From the NCBI GenBank assembly GCA_900541885.1, contig UQKW01000012.1, positions 1 through 59,147 of the forward strand: a stretch of DNA of 59,147 nt, given 5' to 3'. The position numbers and the translations under genes were made by a program. Below, one piece after another: positions 56,381-59,147 of the stretch. The notes beneath the pieces are model-generated. The model was not told the DNA's origin. It did not search any database and worked only from the letters and a program-made list of their open reading frames with translations. Each line of letters starts with the position of its first letter. Positions within the stretch are counted from its first letter, which is position 1. The stretch is from an uncultured Collinsella sp. (GTDB lineage: Bacteria; Actinomycetota; Coriobacteriia; Coriobacteriales; Coriobacteriaceae).

Positions 56381-57274
56381 ATGGAATCCGTGAATGTTTG
56401 GAGCGCGCAAATCTCATCATTGCCTGGAGTCATCCCTATCCCCCTCGACCCAAGCTACCTTCGCAGTGAACCAAATAACCGCCTGAGCGTCCTAAGCTCA
56501 GATGGGAAACAAATCTATACGATCCTCAACAGGGTCGCTAAAGAGATTCTTGACTTATGCGACGGCACCTGCGATTTGCCCAAAATTCTCCGTCTGTTCC
56601 AAGAAAAATACCCAGATCAACCGCGCGAGACGCTAGCGCATGACCTGGCCCAAACCCTGCATAGCCTGACCGTAAACTGTCTTATCGTTTGGAAGAAAGA
56701 AGGGAGATATATGAACGACCCTTTCGGCTCCGATTACCTAACATCGGTGAATCCCGACGAGCTGCTTATTCTCGCGGACGCGAGCAGGTTTGCTGAAATC
56801 GAAGAGGCGGCTGCAAAATCCCTCTCTGCAAAACAGTCCAAAAATGGCAATAGGATCTATTTCTCTGAGTTCGACGTTGAGCCCGAATTGGAGAACTTTC
56901 TGGTTCTTCGCCAAAGGCTCTTTTCCTTTACCCATGATTATTTTCTACTCACGAGCCAGTCCGGAGAAATTAATGGATTGATAATATGCGAGCCGGCCAC
57001 TAATCCCGCCGGCCGCAGCGTCATCATCAAATTTATCTCATGCAGCTCCACGCTGCTTGCCGGTGTGCTCGACCGCCTTGCGGAATACTACGGATCTTCC
57101 GCTCCCAAAGCCTACCGCGCGCTCAGAATTGACGCGCCTGATTCCACCCCAATCGCCGAACAACTTGACCATTCCGACCAGCGCCTTGGCTTTTCCTTAG
57201 TCGGCACCCTGCCCAATGAGCTCGACTCGGGCGACGTCAAGCTGTTTGTTCGCCCGCTCGATAAGAAGCAATAA
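56381..57274 (+). CDS. PqqD-like domain fused to GNAT-like domain (RiPP maturation protein)
   Basis: The 297-residue protein starts at the ATG at 56381 (AAAGGAG upstream). Residues about 28-105 match the PqqD/RRE pattern: a small beta-strand region ending DGKQIYTILN, then RVAKEILDLCDGTCDLPKIL and a helix ending LTVNCLIVWK. Residues about 157-293 look like a GNAT acetyltransferase fold, with the typical late segment RLGFSLVGTLPN and final strand. PqqD/RRE domains bind leader peptides and present them to modifying enzymes. The stop overlaps the radical SAM start (TAATG). Whether the GNAT part is catalytic is unknown. Confidence 0.75.
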   Translation: MESVNVWSAQISSLPGVIPIPLDPSYLRSEPNNRLSVLSSDGKQIYTILNRVAKEILDLCDGTCDLPKILRLFQEKYPDQPRETLAHDLAQTLHSLTVNCLIVWKKEGRYMNDPFGSDYLTSVNPDELLILADASRFAEIEEAAAKSLSAKQSKNGNRIYFSEFDVEPELENFLVLRQRLFSFTHDYFLLTSQSGEINGLIICEPATNPAGRSVIIKFISCSSTLLAGVLDRLAEYYGSSAPKAYRALRIDAPDSTPIAEQLDHSDQRLGFSLVGTLPNELDSGDVKLFVRPLDKKQ

Positions 57275-58320
57275 TGAGCATGCCGGCAATAATCGGAGCG
57301 CCCCACAGCGTTGCGCTCGACATTACAAACAAATGCAACCTTCGTTGTCTACACTGCTTCAACAACAGTGGAGAAAACGATGTCGTCGCGAACGAATTAT
57401 CCGACAACGAAGTCCTCGAACTCGTCGACTCGATTTGTCAAATGCACCCCTTTAGCTTCTGCTTCTGCGGAGGCGAGACCCTCCTGCGAAAGGATCTTGT
57501 CATCGAGTCCTTGCGGCGGCTCAGCGCATCTGGCGTCAAATGCAACCTCGTGTCAAACGGTCTGCTCGCAAACTCAAATACTTTGCATGAGCTCGAACGC
57601 GCCGGTTTAAACGGCATACAGTTTAGCCTCGATGGCCTACGCGATTCTCACGAACATATGCGAGGACTCTCGGGATTATACGACCGGGTGCTCGACGCCA
57701 TCGATATCACGCTGAACGAAACCTCACTGCACCTTTCAATTGCCTTTTGTCCGACATCGTTCAATGTCGACGATTTCAAACCAGTTTGCACGATGCTTCG
57801 AGACAAGCTGAAATCGTCGGGTAGAACTGACCGAATTGACCTTAGAGTTCAGCCGCTCATGCTCCTCGGTAGAGCCCGAAGAAACCGCACGATTCGCCCT
57901 TCGAATAATCAATACCGTCGGCTAGTCAACACGATCAATGACCTTCGATACGATCCGGACTATCGAGGCTATTTCATGCTTGAGTGGGGCGACCCCATCG
58001 ACCACTTGGTCAGATTCCCTCAACTGCAAATGCAATTTGACCAAGTGGCCATCCACGCCAATGGCGATATCGTCGCATCCCCCTATATACCTCTCATCAT
58101 CGGAAACGTTCGCAAACACAGCCTTCAGGAATACTACGATGCCGGAATGGCAACCGTTTGGGATAAGCCCGTTGTTACCGCGTTGGCCAATCGTATGCAC
58201 TCGATTGACGAGATGGAAGAGATCTCATCGTTGATTGCAGACATCAATATGGACGGCGACCTCTATATCGACCTGATCGACGATGATCTAGGCGACCTGA
58301 GCGTCCTGTCACAATTCTAA
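57274..58320 (+). CDS. radical SAM peptide-modifying enzyme (SPASM-like end, no cluster cysteines)
   Basis: The 348-residue protein has the radical SAM triad CNLRCLHC (Cys21, 25, 28), the GGETL motif (66-70), SNG (94-96) and FSLDG (117-121). The C-terminal part has the shape of a SPASM/twitch domain (HANGDIVASP ... GNVRKHSLQEYYD, residues 261-289), but the positions usually holding cluster cysteines are not cysteine. It therefore probably carries one [4Fe-4S] cluster only. With the upstream PqqD protein and the downstream short peptide it is the likely modifying enzyme. The chemistry (epimerisation, C-C crosslink or other) cannot be read from sequence. Confidence 0.85.
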   Translation: MSMPAIIGAPHSVALDITNKCNLRCLHCFNNSGENDVVANELSDNEVLELVDSICQMHPFSFCFCGGETLLRKDLVIESLRRLSASGVKCNLVSNGLLANSNTLHELERAGLNGIQFSLDGLRDSHEHMRGLSGLYDRVLDAIDITLNETSLHLSIAFCPTSFNVDDFKPVCTMLRDKLKSSGRTDRIDLRVQPLMLLGRARRNRTIRPSNNQYRRLVNTINDLRYDPDYRGYFMLEWGDPIDHLVRFPQLQMQFDQVAIHANGDIVASPYIPLIIGNVRKHSLQEYYDAGMATVWDKPVVTALANRMHSIDEMEEISSLIADINMDGDLYIDLIDDDLGDLSVLSQF

Positions 58321-58332
58321 GGAGATGTTCCC

Positions 58333-58515
58333 ATGTATGAGACCCCAGAAGTAGAGAAGATGGATTCCAAAACCGGCCCCGTTCCCGTTGTGGTCAACTT
58401 TGCAGCCGTCGTGGATAACGTAGTCGCAGCCGTCTATGATGCCGTCGTTGCGGCCTACGCATTCTGGTACTCGGCAGACAACGACGGCACCGGGACGAGT
58501 GCAGCACAGAACTAG
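58333..58515 (+). CDS. candidate RiPP precursor peptide, cysteine-free, octad repeats
   Basis: A 60-residue ORF 12 bases after the radical SAM gene, with AAGGAG seven bases before the ATG. The leader-like start MYETPEVEKM contains Y-x-x-P, a motif that RRE/PqqD domains recognise in some RiPP families. Residues 24-47 form three pseudo-repeats of eight: AAVVDNVV, AAVYDAVV, AAYAFWYS. The rest is a Gly/Thr/Ser/Asn tail. There is no cysteine and no arginine, and no lysine after residue 13. It matches no precursor family I can name. Confidence 0.75.
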   Translation: MYETPEVEKMDSKTGPVPVVVNFAAVVDNVVAAVYDAVVAAYAFWYSADNDGTGTSAAQN

Positions 58516-58651
58516 TCGCCGGCTCATCGAGCAATCGCCTCGCCTATCACTGCATGCGATTGACTGCGCAGCCCCAGCCAACGCCCAAAGCGCCTTGAAG
58601 AGCTGCTTGTAACATTCGTTCATTCAACAGCGAGATCTCTTCACCATTCTC

Positions 58652-58689
58652 GGCCGGCCCGACAGATCGACACATCAGTCGGGCCGGCC
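58652..58689. terminator. perfect 12-bp hairpin after the precursor gene
   Basis: GGCCGGCCCGAC / GTCGGGCCGGCC with a 14-nt loop, 137 bases past the precursor stop. There is no T tract, so it could be a terminator, an mRNA-stabilising structure or a boundary element. Confidence 0.5.
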
Positions 58690-59102
58690 AGACTTATACA
58701 ACGCGGCGACTCCGCTCACGCCACCCCCCCCCGAAACTCACGCTGTCATCACACGGGCAATCAACAGTGAATCCTGTTATGCGACATGGGCAAACGGCCA
58801 CGTGCGCGATTAAAACGAATTCACTTAACAGACTTCAAGAATGCTTTAGCACCGCAGGATGGCCATACGCGGAGCGCGGCACGCATAAGCCAAAAGCGGC
58901 ATTAAAAGCCATCCCCTTCCCTGCTGAATGCGCGTCCTAGCCCATCAACCGGTCGGACCATCGCGAAGATGATCCGTGCTTCCATACTGCAATGCGATAT
59001 CAAGCATCACGAATAGTCCCCGCCCAACGGGGTTCTCCCCTCCGCAGGCGTTTCGGAACCCGCCCCCATCCCAAATTCCCACGCAGCGGCCGCGTTCACC
59101 GC

Positions 59103-59132
59103 CGCCGCGGGGGCCCTAGCTCCCCCGCGGCG
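59103..59132. other. 11-bp GC-rich palindrome at window edge
   Basis: CGCCGCGGGGG / CCCCCGCGGCG around an 8-nt loop (CCCTAGCT). It may be a terminator of a gene beyond the window; it has no T tract within view. Confidence 0.35.
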
Positions 59133-59147
59133 CGGGCACGGGCGGCG

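Larger units (their letters stand above)
58516..59147. other. gene-free right end with strong hairpins
   Basis: No ORF here has a convincing start or family resemblance. It holds the 12-bp hairpin at 58652-58689, a run of nine C residues (58724-58732) and an 11-bp GC palindrome near the edge (59103-59132). The sequence returns to high GC towards the end. Confidence 0.5.

Noticed and set aside
58309..58623. Minus-strand ORF of 104 codons across the precursor gene
   Set aside because: It is antisense to the precursor, which has the better ribosome-binding site, repeat structure and operon position.

Overview
The window looks like a chromosomal segment of a high-GC, anaerobic gut actinobacterium of the class Coriobacteriia, most likely Collinsella or a close relative. 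This is inferred from an actinobacterial-type integration host factor (mIHF) upstream of gmk-rpoZ, frequent GTG/TTG starts, a bifunctional AdhE, pyruvate phosphate dikinase and a four-cysteine L28. No rRNA, tRNA, tmRNA or CRISPR array was found.

Almost everything from 1 to 27186 is on the minus strand and is housekeeping. Reading in the direction of transcription there are: a pyrimidine operon pyrR-pyrB-pyrC-pyrK-pyrD-pyrF behind a structured leader; mihF-gmk-rpoZ-thiI; comEA-comEC-holA; rpsT; then lepA-dusB-hemW-dnaJ2-dnaJ-mtaB-phoH-ybeY-dgkA-era-recO; and finally rpsO and pnp. Many genes overlap by a few bases (ATGA, TAGTG, TGATG), and most transcription units end in a clear hairpin terminator.

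The centre (27.6-32.7 kb) is plus strand: rpmB, a RAYT-type Y1 transposase element (minus strand) bounded by 48-bp inverted repeats, adhE, and a small APH/choline-kinase-fold kinase gene. From 32.8 to 52.7 kb the minus strand resumes with a second conserved block: ppdK; rplS; rnhB; yraN-yifB-dprA-trmFO-xerC; rpsB-tsf; and pyrH-frr-uppS-cdsA-dxr-rseP-ispG-proS. Competence-type genes (comEA, comEC, dprA, yifB) occur in both blocks.

After an inverted-repeat-rich, gene-free stretch (52.7-53.4 kb), the right end (53.46-58.5 kb) is a lower-GC accessory island that I read as a previously undescribed RiPP-like (ribosomally made, post-translationally modified peptide) cluster. Two divergent arms share an AT-rich promoter region. 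The plus arm encodes a PqqD-like/GNAT-like fusion, a radical SAM enzyme with a SPASM-like C-terminus that lacks the cluster cysteines, and a 60-residue cysteine-free precursor peptide with a Y-x-x-P leader motif and three 8-residue pseudo-repeats. The minus arm encodes a small three-helix membrane protein, a complete ABC exporter half-transporter, and the 5'-truncated remnant of a second one. In the proposed scheme the PqqD domain presents the precursor to the radical SAM enzyme and the ABC protein exports or confers immunity to the product. The last 630 bases carry strong hairpins but no gene that I can support.
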